Origin: Icerya purchasi
Taxonomy: Eukaryota > Arthropoda > Insecta > Hemiptera > Monophlebidae
Direction: 5' to 3'
DNA: 64,000 nucleotides
Assembly (NCBI GenBank): GCA_039619475.1
Contig: CM077116.1
Coordinates: forward strand, 371,036,294-371,100,293
In this document: positions 25,388-36,519 of the stretch, piece by piece
Layout: each line of letters opens with the position of its first letter
Position numbering within the stretch: the first letter of the stretch is position 1
Position numbers and translations under genes: made by a program
The notes under the pieces: generated by a model
What the model was told of the DNA's origin: nothing
Seen by the model: only the letters and a program-made list of their open reading frames with translations
The model's database searches: none

Positions 25388-27400
25388 ACAACCCAATAAA
25401 TAGAACACTACATTTTCAAAATTTTATTTCACCTATGAAACATAAGAAATATCAGAAGTAAATTGAGAAAGTTTCCCAATCGGATTTTTCGACGTCAGGC
25501 GAAGAATAAAAAATTATTATTTCCGTTTAAGCAAATCATGCGCAGATTTCAGGTACAGAAAAATCCTAATTACTATTTACTAAAAACGTTTTTTTTTTGT
25601 TTTTCTTTCTAATAATACATAAAAGCCTTCATTTCTAACGGAAAATTATTTCTGGTTCGATCATTGAAATATTAAAACATTTTTAATTCAAAGTTATTCC
25701 GAAACTTTCGCCGAAACGAACAAAAAAGTGCTGTTAATTTTGAAAAAATACAATAACGGAAAGTAAAAATATACGTTAAAAAACATCTGGCGAACAAAAT
25801 GTTTAGAATCGAATCCATCAAAATCTTAAACATTAATGTTTTCTTTCAAGTACGCAAACGTGTAGCACAAAAAGGGGAAAAAAAGAGGAGAATATGCGCA
25901 TCCTTCTTAACTTGCTAAGAAGTTGTGGATACGAATCCATAAAGTCAGAAATAACGTGAATTCTCAAAAGACAAATAATACGAAAAAGTTCAGATAGTAG
26001 CGAAGAAGAGAGTGAATATAAACTGTCAGTTCGCGTTTTGAACACCAGAGATTTTTCTAAAAACTTCCGATTACGTTAGTTTCAAACGGAAAATCGTAAA
26101 AAAGAAATATTCGGCTTTGAACGAGATTGCGAAACAAATGTCGAAACGCGTATGCCCTACAATATGGTGTAAAAAAAAAAAAACGCTTTAAAAGCAATCA
26201 AACGAAGAATGGTCATAAATAAATTTTGTGGTTCGCTATTGAAAAGAGCGTAAGAAGAAGAAACAGCTGATTAAAATATAACCACACTAGGGAAGGAGAT
26301 TTTCAGACTCATTGTCAGTAAATCCTATCACGTGCCAGCCAATCAAAGAAGGAAATATGTGCAAAGTAAAAATTCCTTCTAAAATTTCGTAGTCATTGCA
26401 CGCGGCATGTCTAAAAAGCACTTGTAAAGAATAAAATCGCTAAAGAAAATAAAAATAAACCGCTTGCTCTCGGGAGTGCAGAACCGATTTGAAATAAATA
26501 TATTTTTCATTATGCACATGATGTTCCAACTACAGTTTGAGCAACCTGGAGGCACGGAGAATAGACATCCATTCAAGTCGCAGTAAAAATTTCGTCAATT
26601 ACCCTCTTGTCGACAATTAACGAGAACTTTCGGGCAATAAATCATCTAACTACCGAATGAACGGCGTTAGGAAGATCGCCGACGCGAACAATTATCAGTA
26701 AAGAATGTGTTCGATGCGCTAATTTGTATGTTACAACGATGAACATTAATTTACGGAAACAGATTGAAGCGTCATGGACCGCCGTTGTAGACGACGCTGA
26801 TTTATACTCGAAAAACTGTGAAAATCAATAACATCGCCAAGTACATAGGCACACACTGGCGCATACATTATCTAGTTTCGGTTTTTAAACTGGCGTGCAT
26901 TAGCTCGACAAACTGGTTTCCGAAAAACTCGTCGCCGACCGGATCGGGTCGACAACACTGATTGAAATTAAAATAGTTGTCAATACAGAAATAATGACTT
27001 TTCAAAGTAGTGTAAATCTAAAACAGTTAAAGCATGTGTCGTACACGATATTACCAGACAGGTAAACGATCGCGCATTAGGATACACTTCTTTGATGCGC
27101 GATCTACGTAGGTGCATCGCATCAACGTTGGAATTGTTTTCATCCTTTTTTACACCAACCTTAGCCAGACAGAACAGCTTGCCCTCGTCTAAGAGCCATT
27201 CGCGGTCCGTTTTTGTGGTTATCGAATTGTTCACGTATTCAACAAAGAAGTGATATACGATTAGAAAAATACGGAAAAGATTGTTTTTACGTGTAAAGGA
27301 TTTTATTTGTATTGATAATGTAGCGAAGAAATAAAATTAATAACTCTTACATTCCTAAATACATATATTAATTATAACGTAATTCTAAGGCTACCCCCCA
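24050..27400. other. Unassigned AT-rich DNA
   Basis: Contains the 66-bp (TA)n tract and homopolymers. No gene or element recognised. Confidence 0.55.
25316..25381. repeat. (TA)n microsatellite, about 66 bp
   Basis: An uninterrupted TA dinucleotide run. It is likely length-variable and prone to assembly error. Confidence 0.97.
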
Positions 27401-27600
27401 TTAGAAAAAGTGTCCCAATTTTTTAAGTAACGTTTATTATATTTTATAGGATTTTTGTGATTGTTATTTAAAAAATGTCACAATTTTATGTAACGAAATA
27501 TGTAGCTAAAAAATGTCTTAATTTTATATAATGAAAGTTAAATGTTCGGATAGGATTTTTGTGATTATGTTATTTTTTGTGTGTGTTGATGGCAGTAATA
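27401..27600 (+). repeat. Degenerate tandem repeat, unit about 103 bp
   Basis: TGTCCCAATTTTTTAAGTAA (27411) recurs as TGTCTTAATTTTATATAATG (27514), and TAGGATTTTTGTGATT at 27447 recurs exactly at 27551, an offset of 103-104 bp. An extra TGTCACAATTTTATGTAACG lies at 27476. The array directly abuts the hairpin repeat block, so both may be parts of one unrecognised element. Confidence 0.5.
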
Positions 27601-27715
27601 ATTACGTTGTAAATTTTGATCGTTTTATACAAAGTATAGAAGAGAAAGAGACAGAAATGAAAATAAGAGGGGTCTCAAGGGGCATAGCCCCTTGCGAGGC
27701 CAAAATGGCCGAGTT

Positions 27716-27720
<5 letters not shown>
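27601..27720 (+). repeat. Dispersed hairpin-bearing repeat block, copy 1
   Basis: The first 60 bases (from ATTACGTTGTAAATTTTGAT through GAGACAGAAATG) match 44270-44329 with one substitution. The second half contains a strong hairpin, AAGGGGC-ATA-GCCCCTT, enclosed by GGTCTC/GAGGCC, then GGCC-AAAAT-GGCC and GAGTT. It runs into a (TA)n microsatellite and a TGTA repeat. It is neither recognised nor coding. Confidence 0.7.
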
Positions 27721-27747
<27 letters not shown>

Positions 27748-28439
27748 CAATGTATGTATGTATGTATGAAATCCACCTTTGTGTTTTACTTTGTATGTTA
27801 TTGAAAAAATAAAGGGTTCACGGTTTCGTATAAATACATGCACATTTTATATAATAAGCAAAACACTAAAATAAATTGTGTAAAAATCTGTGTAAATTTC
27901 TAAAAACGTTATTTAAGTAATTTTTAAATTAATCCGTAGTGAAATAACTGAATTCGAAATTGTTATTTAAGAAAATAATATATAGTCAAAGCAAAAATAT
28001 TGATTTTTCTAAATATTACGTAAAACACTATTCGGTATTATATGAAATAGCAAAGTGTTGCATGCATGTGTTGTCGGTAAAATACACAAACAGTAGATTT
28101 TAGTCGGAATTATAATAGGCAAAATCTCGCACCGTTTTCTTTTACGAGAATTAATTCGAACATTCTTCTCGAATTATCAGAATGTTAACATCATTGTACG
28201 CTTTATACAGAGGCGGTTGATGATGATCCGGTGATGAAAAAAAAATGGGTATATCCGAAAATATCCACAATATCAAACCACTGGCGGATTGTGTTTTTTA
28301 TTGTTTTGTTTTTTTTCACGTTCAATCATAAAATTAAAAATTTCCGATATTTCAGCACCATGTGCATGTACAGTGTAAAAAATAAGGATGATTTTTTAAA
28401 TTGACATAAACGTCGAAGTATCTGATAAAAGACGGATAT

Positions 28440-28862
28440 ACCTTTACACGTTTATCTTACAATTTTAAAAGGCTCATTTCTGGGAAATACCTCCAATTCG
28501 ATAGGCAGTACGAAAAAACAAATTAACGCCGCTTGTAGCAATCAAGCGGCTTTCGTGAAGCTTAACACTTTCACAGCAGGTGGATAAAAAATGAAAAATC
28601 GAAATTAATCCAACTAAAACAGAAGCTATACTTTTCACACCCCATCCCTCCAAGGCAGCTGAATATTAAAGGCACCAGCACTAGCTGATCATGTTCGATA
28701 TCTAGGTGTAATTCTAGATAAGAGATTATTATCTTTTAAGGGCTTCACCGCCCGCTGGAAATGCCGTAATAGAATAAACGACGTTTTCAAATGCAAAATC
28801 GCCATGGTTGGCGTACTTCGATGACGTACTAGGAGAATATAAAAAAAAAAAAAAAAAAAAAA
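28440..28862 (+). mobile_element. LINE reverse transcriptase fragment with poly(A) tail
   Basis: The motif INPTKTEAILFT (28604-28639) is the N..KT..I.F block that follows the catalytic domain in LINE reverse transcriptases. One frameshift later VRYLGVILDKRLLSFK (28693-28740) gives the YLGV(x)LD block. A poly(A) run at 28841-28862 follows after about 100 bp. Upstream (28440-28600) traces such as LISGKYLQF may be the stretch after the catalytic motif, but frames are broken. The motif spacing and tail leave little doubt about identity; the clade (Jockey-like) is less certain. Confidence 0.7.
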
Positions 28863-30000
28863 TATGGCGGGTGACCGAAATAAAAAGTTTTTAAAATGGT
28901 TCATTATAACACCAAAATGGCGCGCAAATAATCAAATTTCTAAAACGAAATAACCGACTGAATACTTTCAGAACATGAAAATTTTAACAACGGTACATCT
29001 AAGAAGTTTATTGACAACGCAGACCAGCGGAATTACGTCTTAATAAAACATAAAGTGTTCTTATTTCGTATTTATACGGAATTATCACTGGTATGTCACC
29101 AATTATTGTTTAATATTTTACATGGAAAAAAAACAAACAGAAAACCCTTAACATTCGCGGGTAAATTTGATCCCCCCCCCACCAAAAATATATATTAAAT
29201 TCACGATTGTCAACTTTTCTATAAACGAGCCAATAAGGAGACAAAATTCATTGCCTTTAAAACAAGAAGTGCTGAAAAATTTTTTTTAAAAACGGAATAT
29301 AAATGTACCCCGAACTTTCAATATGAGTGACACACGAATTTTTGACTAAAAATGTACGTGAAAAAAAATTTGAAATAACCGGTACTCGTTGTATTTTTAA
29401 AAAGCAACCGAGGAGACACTGTGCCATTATATTTTTGTCGCTAGCGCAAAGAAATTTAAGAAATTCAATTTCTTTCAGTGATCCAAAAACCACTAATTTC
29501 CCTCGCATATAGAAATTTTACTGAATCAAGCGTGCACACCGATACTCAGAATTTTACACTTTGCGAATAGTTAACTCCCCCTCTGAGAAATAATAACATT
29601 CGTGAAATGATATTGAAAGTATTTCCTTTTCCGAGAATCCGAGAGCGCTCCTTCGGAAAAATAAAGTCCGAAGATAATCCTCGAAAAGCCCAACGATAGT
29701 ACAGAAATTCCGAAAATCTTTTTGGAAGCTAGTGTTGTTGTGTACTAAATTCGTACCGCTTTGCTGGCCTCTTAATTCCGCTACTAATTATTTTTCAAAG
29801 TTTCCCGCGACAGCCTTCAACAGATAAAATCCGTCATTCGGTTCGCAGCAAAAAAAAAAAAAAAAAAAAAGAAAAAAAAAAGAACGATAAGAAATCCTAC
29901 CGTGATCAATTCCATGAAGTCCCCTCTATAAGTACATCAAAAGAAGTAGCCCGCCGATTCCCATATTATTTCACTTTCATTACAGATTAACAAACTGACT
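28863..30000. other. Unassigned AT-rich DNA
   Basis: Between the 28-kb LINE fragment and the TATA/signal-peptide locus. Contains poly(C) (29172-29180) and a long A-run (29850-29881). No gene supported. Confidence 0.55.
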
Positions 30001-30062
30001 CGCATCCAGTTACATACTTAATTCGTTTGGAAACGGCAACTTTCTTCGATATAGCCCGCGCC

Positions 30063-30069
30063 TATAAAA
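30063..30069 (+). promoter_or_regulatory. TATA box upstream of the 30149 ORF
   Basis: TATAAAA sits in a locally GC-rich setting (GCCCGCGCC before it, CAGCTGACAC after it). A start site about 30 bp downstream falls near 30093, giving a leader of about 55 nt before the ATGs at 30149. No good initiator is visible at that point. TATA-like strings are common in AT-rich DNA, so the value lies in its position and GC-rich context. Confidence 0.3.
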
Positions 30070-30148
30070 CAGCTGACACTAGTTTTCGCGCCGAAAGAAG
30101 CGAACCTCTTCTAATTTTTCGATAATTACCATTACGAGGTAGAACTTT

Positions 30149-30319
30149 ATGATGGCCCCGGGGCCGGCAAACGGACAGCTTGTCGCGGTGCTACTCGTTT
30201 TATCGAACTCTCTCTTGCAATGCAGCTTCGGCACTAACTTAAGCGAACTATTTCAACAGGTCAACCAGATGGCAAAGTTAGTGAAGCAACACGGACGCCG
30301 AACGAACGGATTAACATAA
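30149..30319 (+). CDS. Short ORF with signal peptide: first exon or small secreted peptide
   Basis: A 56-codon frame opens with tandem ATGs (30149 and 30152; the second has A at -3 and G at +4). Residues 11-23 (LVAVLLVLSNSLL) form a hydrophobic core, and cleavage is plausible near QCSFG28. A TATA box lies about 80 nt upstream. Two readings are possible. It may be a first exon leaving through CAACAG|GTCAAC (GT at 30260), a weak donor because of C at +3. Or it may be a complete small precursor, since the tail after residue 28 ends in G49-R50-R51, the layout of an amidation and dibasic cleavage site. I do not recognise the peptide, and the dibasic site could be chance. The surrounding 30.0-30.9 kb is GC-richer than its flanks. 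Confidence 0.35.
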   Translation: MMAPGPANGQLVAVLLVLSNSLLQCSFGTNLSELFQQVNQMAKLVKQHGRRTNGLT

Positions 30320-33300
30320 TACGCCTACAGAGAAGTCGCATGTTTTCGAACAGTGTAATATTCCATTTTCGCCAAGTCCGACGATATTTATTGCAGACAA
30401 CGGCGGCGCTCATTTCATTATTTGAGGAACCTCGGGGGCCTTTCTCAGCAGCATCGCTCGGTATCCCAGCCGTGTTCGCTACTAGCAAGCGAACGTCGAC
30501 CAAAGATGTGTTGATGTGTCCGCCGCAGCGGTGCAACCGGTGTGTCTATCTGTTGTTTTAGGAACGTTGGCAAAGACTTTCAACGCGGCCAATCTATATA
30601 GAGATATTATAAGCAGGTACTACGCGTAATAGCATACATATATGCTATCCGTACATACTAGGCGCACTTACTATTTTAGTAATCATCATAATAGCCCCAC
30701 AGGCTAAAGCGTAGGTAGCAGTCCCGGCTGTAGCAAAGAGCCGACATTTCGAACGAACGGTCCCCGACGGAAGTTATTAAGTATAGCGAACGCAGTAGCA
30801 ACAGTAATAAACTTTATCGCGTCTACGGGCAGGAAAGCACGTCAGCCGCCATGCTAGCTAAAAGCAGACTACGACCTGGGCGAATAATTTATCCGTTTAT
30901 TTATTTTTCCTGCGCTCTCGCCGTAAGTGGAAACGAATAATAGTCGACCGACGGCTGAACGTTCGCAAATCGCCAACAAGGATATTACGAATGGTAATTG
31001 AACGAATTTAATCGGGAATTCTCAGCTCCGGAGCTGACGACAATAGATGATGCTAAACCGCGAAGAAATCGGCAACATATTGAACTAAATTAAATTCCGT
31101 AACACATACGTATATATAATAATTAGTACAACTTCTGTAGTATTTGATTATCTGCACATTGTTATTCACATTACAAAAAATAAATCATTTTTGCTATAGT
31201 TTTTAAGTAAGTTTTTCTTTACTTCGATGTATTTTTTTTTTTTGTTTCTTCGTTTAAAATTTATTGCATTCCATAATAAAAAGTTTCACTTCTAACAACG
31301 CCCTTAGTTTTCGACTGATGCGCAGTTTTTTCGCGGCCTCCTTGATAATAGCAAAAAATAAATACTACAAAGTTCATCATGTTTATCTTCACCGGAACTT
31401 TTATTCGAAAATAGAAATAATTTTGGGCTCTTAAGATGACGACACTATAATAAGATACAAATACTTCGGATCTTAATGAATTTTTAAGTATCTTGAAGAA
31501 ACGGCATCCAAGCGCCGGTTCCATATCGCGTTGTGTTTGTCTAGAATTTATATTTACCACAATAAACGATTTATTTTGATATACTTATCGTAAAATTAAT
31601 ATTGTTTTTACCTACGCCAGTAAACATTTGATTTAATTTTTTCCTATACTTTTTTCTGTGTTACTCTCGCCCTACGTTAAAGTGAACATGCATTCGAAAA
31701 AGGACAAGTAGTTTAACAGATTTTATATTTAGGTCGACGAGTTTACTCTCTATCTCCAAAAGTGTCCCATAAATAGGTTCACTTTAAAAAGGAAAATTCA
31801 GCTCGTTCGGTAAAATTATACATTAAACTACGACTAGTTATTTCGTATCGAACAAGTCGAAGAGGAGCAAACCGTTATTTCGTAAAACTGACGCAGCAAA
31901 AAATGCGATTTTATCAAAATATTACCCTACTTATAAAAGATAAGTAGTATAACCAGATGGAGAATGCAATTTTTCTGAATAGAAGCAAAAAACTCACGCC
32001 GTTTTTTTCGAAATTATTCAGATTGAAAAAAATTGATATTAAAAAAAAAAAACTTCGTAAAGCGCACTTGACTATATATAAAAGCTGAAGAGAAAAAAAA
32101 AAAAATTGGCACATATTCTAGCTTTCTTTTTTCATTGACGCCACAAATAAATGTAAATCCAAAAACTTTACACAATTTTAAAAGAAACCTCGAAAAATAA
32201 TGGTACAGTTTTACTTCTAAATTTACAGTGAAAATGAATAAAAAAAAAAAAAAAGGTTGAAGACTTAACAATTTTACGAGTAAATTGGAAACGATTAAAA
32301 ATGCTTCAAAACCAGCTTAATGCACACCATATTCTCGGTCGTTAATAATAACCGTTGAAATTTTCTTCACTCACCAATTGTGTTATACATTCGAGAAAAC
32401 CAGATAGGTGTGTAACTATCCAAAAACATATATCAAAAATAAAATGGATCGATTAATTTTTTTTGATAAAGTCTGTTGAGATCGAGCTTCCTTTTCTTTC
32501 GGTTTTCTAATACATACAGGCATGTCTCAATTTATATATACCTTAACTCTGTCGCTGAAGCGAATTTCAACAGTAACAAGATTTTTGCGTAAGTAGATAT
32601 ATAGCACAGCGAAAAATTAACTTTTTAAAATCATTTATACTAACAACCGCTAAATTTATTAAATTACCAACTATATACAATATATAAACAACATTTTGCC
32701 AATTTAAACATTCGACGAAATCCGCGGCCCCTTAATTAAGTAGGAACATTTTAAAATACTGGATGTACCATAGCAAAATGCAATAAATAACGTTAACAAT
32801 TTTATACGTAATATATACGAACCCCGCTATAATTTTACAATACCGATACGTAACTGTTAGCTAATGAATCTATTTCGTATTTATTAATCTGTATTTTATC
32901 AGAGTTGCTTAATAAACAATGTTATAAATTCTAGGAACGATTCTTCGCCGAATACTATATTCCAGTTAATCGTAGATGTGTAGATATTTACGTTCATTTA
33001 CATATATTTATACATACTTTTTAGATATCCGCGCGAGGGATAACGTGTTTAACAAATTCTTTTTCGTATTCTCGTTGATTTATTGAAAGCAGCTTTTACT
33101 GTATTACCCGCGTTTCTTTATTTTTTTTTTTTTTTTTTTTTGGGGTGGGGGGTCCTCAACTATGAACATTTACTCAGCGAAAGAAGAATTTTCCCGCATT
33201 CTTAACTTAAAGAATTGGGATATCGGGTGTCTTTTACTTGAACGAAACACCGCTATCCAACGGTAGCTGTCGTTAATAATCAGTTGACACAGGAATCCAA

Positions 33301-33760
33301 AGGTATTAGTGATCTATAAAAATATCTCTGTTTCACGTACATGCCCCACACCGTGCTTATTTCACGAAATCAGTTCTTTTACATATTCGGCGTAAAATTC
33401 GATTTTAATCGGCATCCTAACACGGCGAATTTGCAATATAATCTCACCGCTTTTATTCAACCGCAATCGTGGATACCGGCAATTAGTAGTTTAGACGTAG
33501 TACTACTTGCGTAAATTATTCTTTACTCCATACGGTACATGTCTCTATTTCGAATGGCTTCTAAAATTTAATTACCATGAAAATTGCATTAAAAACGTCA
33601 AAAATAGGCACTGATGGGAAACAAAAATTTTCTTTTATGCGCCTATAAAATATTTATTACGTCCCATGACGCACCGAGTTTTCTCATCGTTATTTAATGT
33701 CTAAAAACTGTATACGGCATATTCAGCGAATATGGTTTAATTAAAAAATTTCATTTACAT
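30320..33760. other. GC-richer tail of the 30-kb island, then AT-rich DNA
   Basis: GC-richer to about 30.95 kb, with a plus-strand frame at 30340-30561 that has a cysteine-rich end but no recognised domain. AT-rich afterwards, with the TTAA-bounded inverted repeat at 31677. No gene supported. Confidence 0.4.
31677..31787. repeat. 111-bp unit with perfect 11-bp inverted ends, TTAA-bounded
   Basis: TTAAAGTGAAC at 31677-31687 is exactly mirrored by GTTCACTTTAA at 31777-31787. The outermost four bases are TTAA at both ends, as for a TTAA-targeting element, but 11 bp is short and the interior is unremarkable AT-rich sequence. Confidence 0.25.
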
Positions 33761-33834
33761 AGGACCAGATTTGAACCAATACTGCCAGAGTAATAACGAA
33801 ATATGCTAAAAGCATAACCAACAGACTACAAATT
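33761..33834 (-). mobile_element. tRNA-derived SINE-like fragment, family 2 copy 1
   Basis: Minus strand: box A-like TAGTCTGTTGGTTATGC (33828-33812) and box B-like GGTTCAAATC (33777-33768), 51 nt apart start to start, as in tRNA-derived Pol III promoters. Between them is TATTTCGTT (33803-33795), also present at the same place in the 50.6-kb copy. No foldable acceptor stem is evident, so it is not a functional tRNA. Its 5' side is interrupted by the LINE insertion at 33835. Confidence 0.45.
33823..33834 (+). repeat. Target-site duplication, left copy
   Basis: AGACTACAAATT, identical to 34156-34167, flanks the 321-bp LINE insertion. It overlaps the 5' end of the box A of the minus-strand tRNA-like sequence, which dates the LINE insertion after that sequence. 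Confidence 0.85.
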
Positions 33835-34155
33835 CTTAGAATCGGTCATACTGACGCATGCGCCCGTTTTCGGAGATGCGGAACCTCCACAGTCTGCGAA
33901 GTCTGTGATGAACACGGGACTGTACATCGCCTGTTAAACGAATGTAAAAAGTACGAGATCCGCAGATTGCAGAGTGGCATACCAACAGAAGATTTAAACG
34001 ATGTTCTCCGGGATGGATATGCTGATAACACATAAATTATACTCATACATTATTAATTCAGAGCTAATGCGTTATCTTTCAATCAATGTTAATTAAGTGG
34101 TCACAGCCGAAAGGCAATAAGTACTGCTGTAAATAAAATAAAAAAAAATAAAAAA
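33835..34155 (+). mobile_element. 5'-truncated LINE insertion with 12-bp target-site duplication
   Basis: The insertion is bounded by a perfect direct repeat, AGACTACAAATT, at 33823-33834 and 34156-34167, the mark of target-primed reverse transcription. It keeps only the last 66 codons of ORF2 plus a short 3' UTR and an A-rich tail (about 34133-34155). The frame starts LRIGHT, a conserved block after RNase H in Jockey/I-type LINEs, and then has a C-X2-C-X6-H-X5-C cluster (CEVCDEHGTVHRLLNEC). It ends at TAA 34033-34035. The intact duplication and open frame suggest a fairly recent insertion. It landed inside an older tRNA-derived sequence on the other strand. Confidence 0.85.
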
Positions 34156-34167
34156 AGACTACAAATT
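34156..34167 (+). repeat. Target-site duplication, right copy
   Basis: AGACTACAAATT directly follows the A-rich tail of the 33835-34155 LINE insertion and matches 33823-33834 at all 12 bases. Confidence 0.85.
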
Positions 34168-36352
34168 GGTAAAAAACACTTAAACATTATAATTTTTCAT
34201 AATAATGAAAAAAAAAAAAAAACTTAATCGTAATCGCAAATTCCTTACTCAAAGATGCCGCTTAAAATCTAGCTCCACACATACACGTACGCAAGAAATT
34301 ACGTCAACAGGTAAACATAATTTGCCGCCTTCAATACCACGCCAGAAGTGAGATCAACCGCATATGCTAAATAACATAATAATAAAGTTCTACTGAAATA
34401 TTTTAAAAACTGAATTATAAATAACCCGCATTAATTTTAGATACGTCCGCAAATTACGAAACCAAATAAAAATATACTGCTTTGAGCTAGTATCAGGAAT
34501 TAAAATGATCGTTTCGTACACTGCAACAGTCCATTACCCGCATTTTAAGGATTCCCCGATTGAGAATCTTGCAGAAACGTTTTAAAGTCACACGTCATCA
34601 AGTGGACCAATATAATTTTGTTACATACATCGAGAGTTTGTTTACAATTCTACGGAATTACAGATATGGAAACCGTTCAATATTAATATAAAAAACATGG
34701 AGCCGGAGTTAGTTTTTGCCAACTTCAAAAGGAAATCCTCATTTTAATACACTGAAAATAAAAAAATTATTACGACCGGGCACGATTAAAGATTATTTTG
34801 AAAATTGAAATAATACACGTTAATTTTATCTTTTATCTTACTGGCCAAAAATATAAGAGGAATAAAAAAAATAGATAAAAAAAACTGTAAATTTAATAAT
34901 TTGGCGCTGTTAATCAACTTTGTCAACCTGCATGGCATATTCTTTTCTTTAGCTAAAGTATCGAAATCAGTACATAAAATTTTGATTGACAGATATAGAT
35001 ATATGTATGTTGTGATAATGCTATTCGTTTCTAGCAAATCACGGTGATACTTGATAATCTGTTCGTCCAAATTAAGAACATAATTAAATTTTGGTAATGG
35101 CCGATTTCAATTGCCGAGCTATTACACACGGAACTGGTCTTCGCGTAATATCTATATTACAGAAAGGTCTTTATTAAGACTCTCAAGAAAGTTAAGTACT
35201 TTAAAAGCTGAGCAGGTTGGACGTCAATTTTAAAATCACTACCTATTACCATTTATCAGCGCGCACATATCATTCGCAACAACTAAACGGACAATTGTCA
35301 GAATTACAGTCTGGAATCGTCCTCGAGGTTGTGTGACCTTTGCAATCATCTAAACTACTGATAACTTTGCCTCGCTTTCAGCAAAACAATCAGTATACCG
35401 GAAGATAATCACAAGTACGCTAAAAATTGTAATGTGTGGCGAAAAAAATTTTAAAAACGTCAGACATGCGCAATTATCTGAACAAAGCTAAATTAGTTCT
35501 CACGATCGCGAAAGCGCTATTTCATATATATGTGGGGGTCACTCCGACTAGAAAAAGTAATTATCTTACAACAACGATAGGACGAGCTGTGCCGCCGGCT
35601 GGTTGGTGACAAAGTATCCACAGATACGGCCATTAGCAATAAACAGTTATAACGATGATAACTAATTTTTATCGTAAGGCCCGATACGCGACGCAATAAC
35701 AATAGTACACTCTGAGTACAATGATGGTAGGCAGTTGCCAATACACAATCAGCATAATAGCGCAGATACAGAAATTTAACTACAATTCGATACAGTTATT
35801 ACAATAAATGAAAAATTGCCACTGCCAGCGAAGAATATATCGTTGCTAAACTACCAATGTTATTTCGTACGCATTCAATTTCTCAACAGCATCGATCTGT
35901 GCTGCTACCATTACAGCTGATAATTTATTTTTTCCTCGCGCGTCGTAATAAAATATACCGCTATTTTTCCTTCACTCTCCTTGGCTGTGTAACGAATGCT
36001 GCACGATCGTAAATCTCAGAATTATATCCTTTAAAACGAATAAGTATACAGATATATATATATATATATATATTTAAAAAAAAAAAAAAAACATTATCTG
36101 AAGTAGCAACAAAAATCGCCCTCGTATAGGACACGACCATCCACTAATGCAGGGGGCAGCGGATTTCCCTTTAGCGGTTCTCAGCTACATTTTTCATAAG
36201 ACGTCTCAAAAAGTAACAAAACCATTACGCATATAATATTATCGGTAAGCAAAGTAAGTCCCATATATCCTTGATAGAATATCATGGATTGTGAAGATAC
36301 ACAATGTACTAAGCCCAACAGCAGTAATGAGAGTAGAGGGGCCAGTTCCTTT
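34168..36352. other. Unassigned AT-rich DNA
   Basis: No gene or element recognised apart from the (TA)n and A-run at 36053-36091. The last 60 bases or so may belong to the family 1 SINE. Confidence 0.5.
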
Positions 36353-36519
36353 CTACTTGGGATCCGCCTTTACTTTTCCAAATTTCTCAGGCACTCAATT
36401 TAATTTTAGATTGGATATATACCTGGGCGCGATTTGGATCCGGAACGAGACAAGTCTCGAACCCGTGCCCTCTGATTTAGTAGCCAAACACCTTAACCAC
36501 TAGACTACCGAGCCACCTT
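36353..36519 (-). mobile_element. tRNA-derived SINE, family 1 copy 1
   Basis: Minus strand: GGCTCGG head, box A TAGTCTAGTGGTTAAGG (36507-36491), anticodon-loop-like CTACTAA, and box B GGTTCGAGACT (36463-36453). A body shared with the 44.4-kb copy follows: TTCGAGACTTGTCTCGT, GAGAAATTTGG, and GCGGATCCCAAGTAG at its end. The element may extend to about 36300; no poly(A) tail is visible. Two copies on opposite strands, 8 kb apart, show it is a dispersed repeat and not a tRNA gene. Confidence 0.75.

Noticed and set aside
36453..36519. Functional tRNA gene on the minus strand
   Set aside because: Pol III boxes are present, but there is no paired acceptor stem and the same head with a non-tRNA body recurs at 44.4 kb, so it is a SINE.
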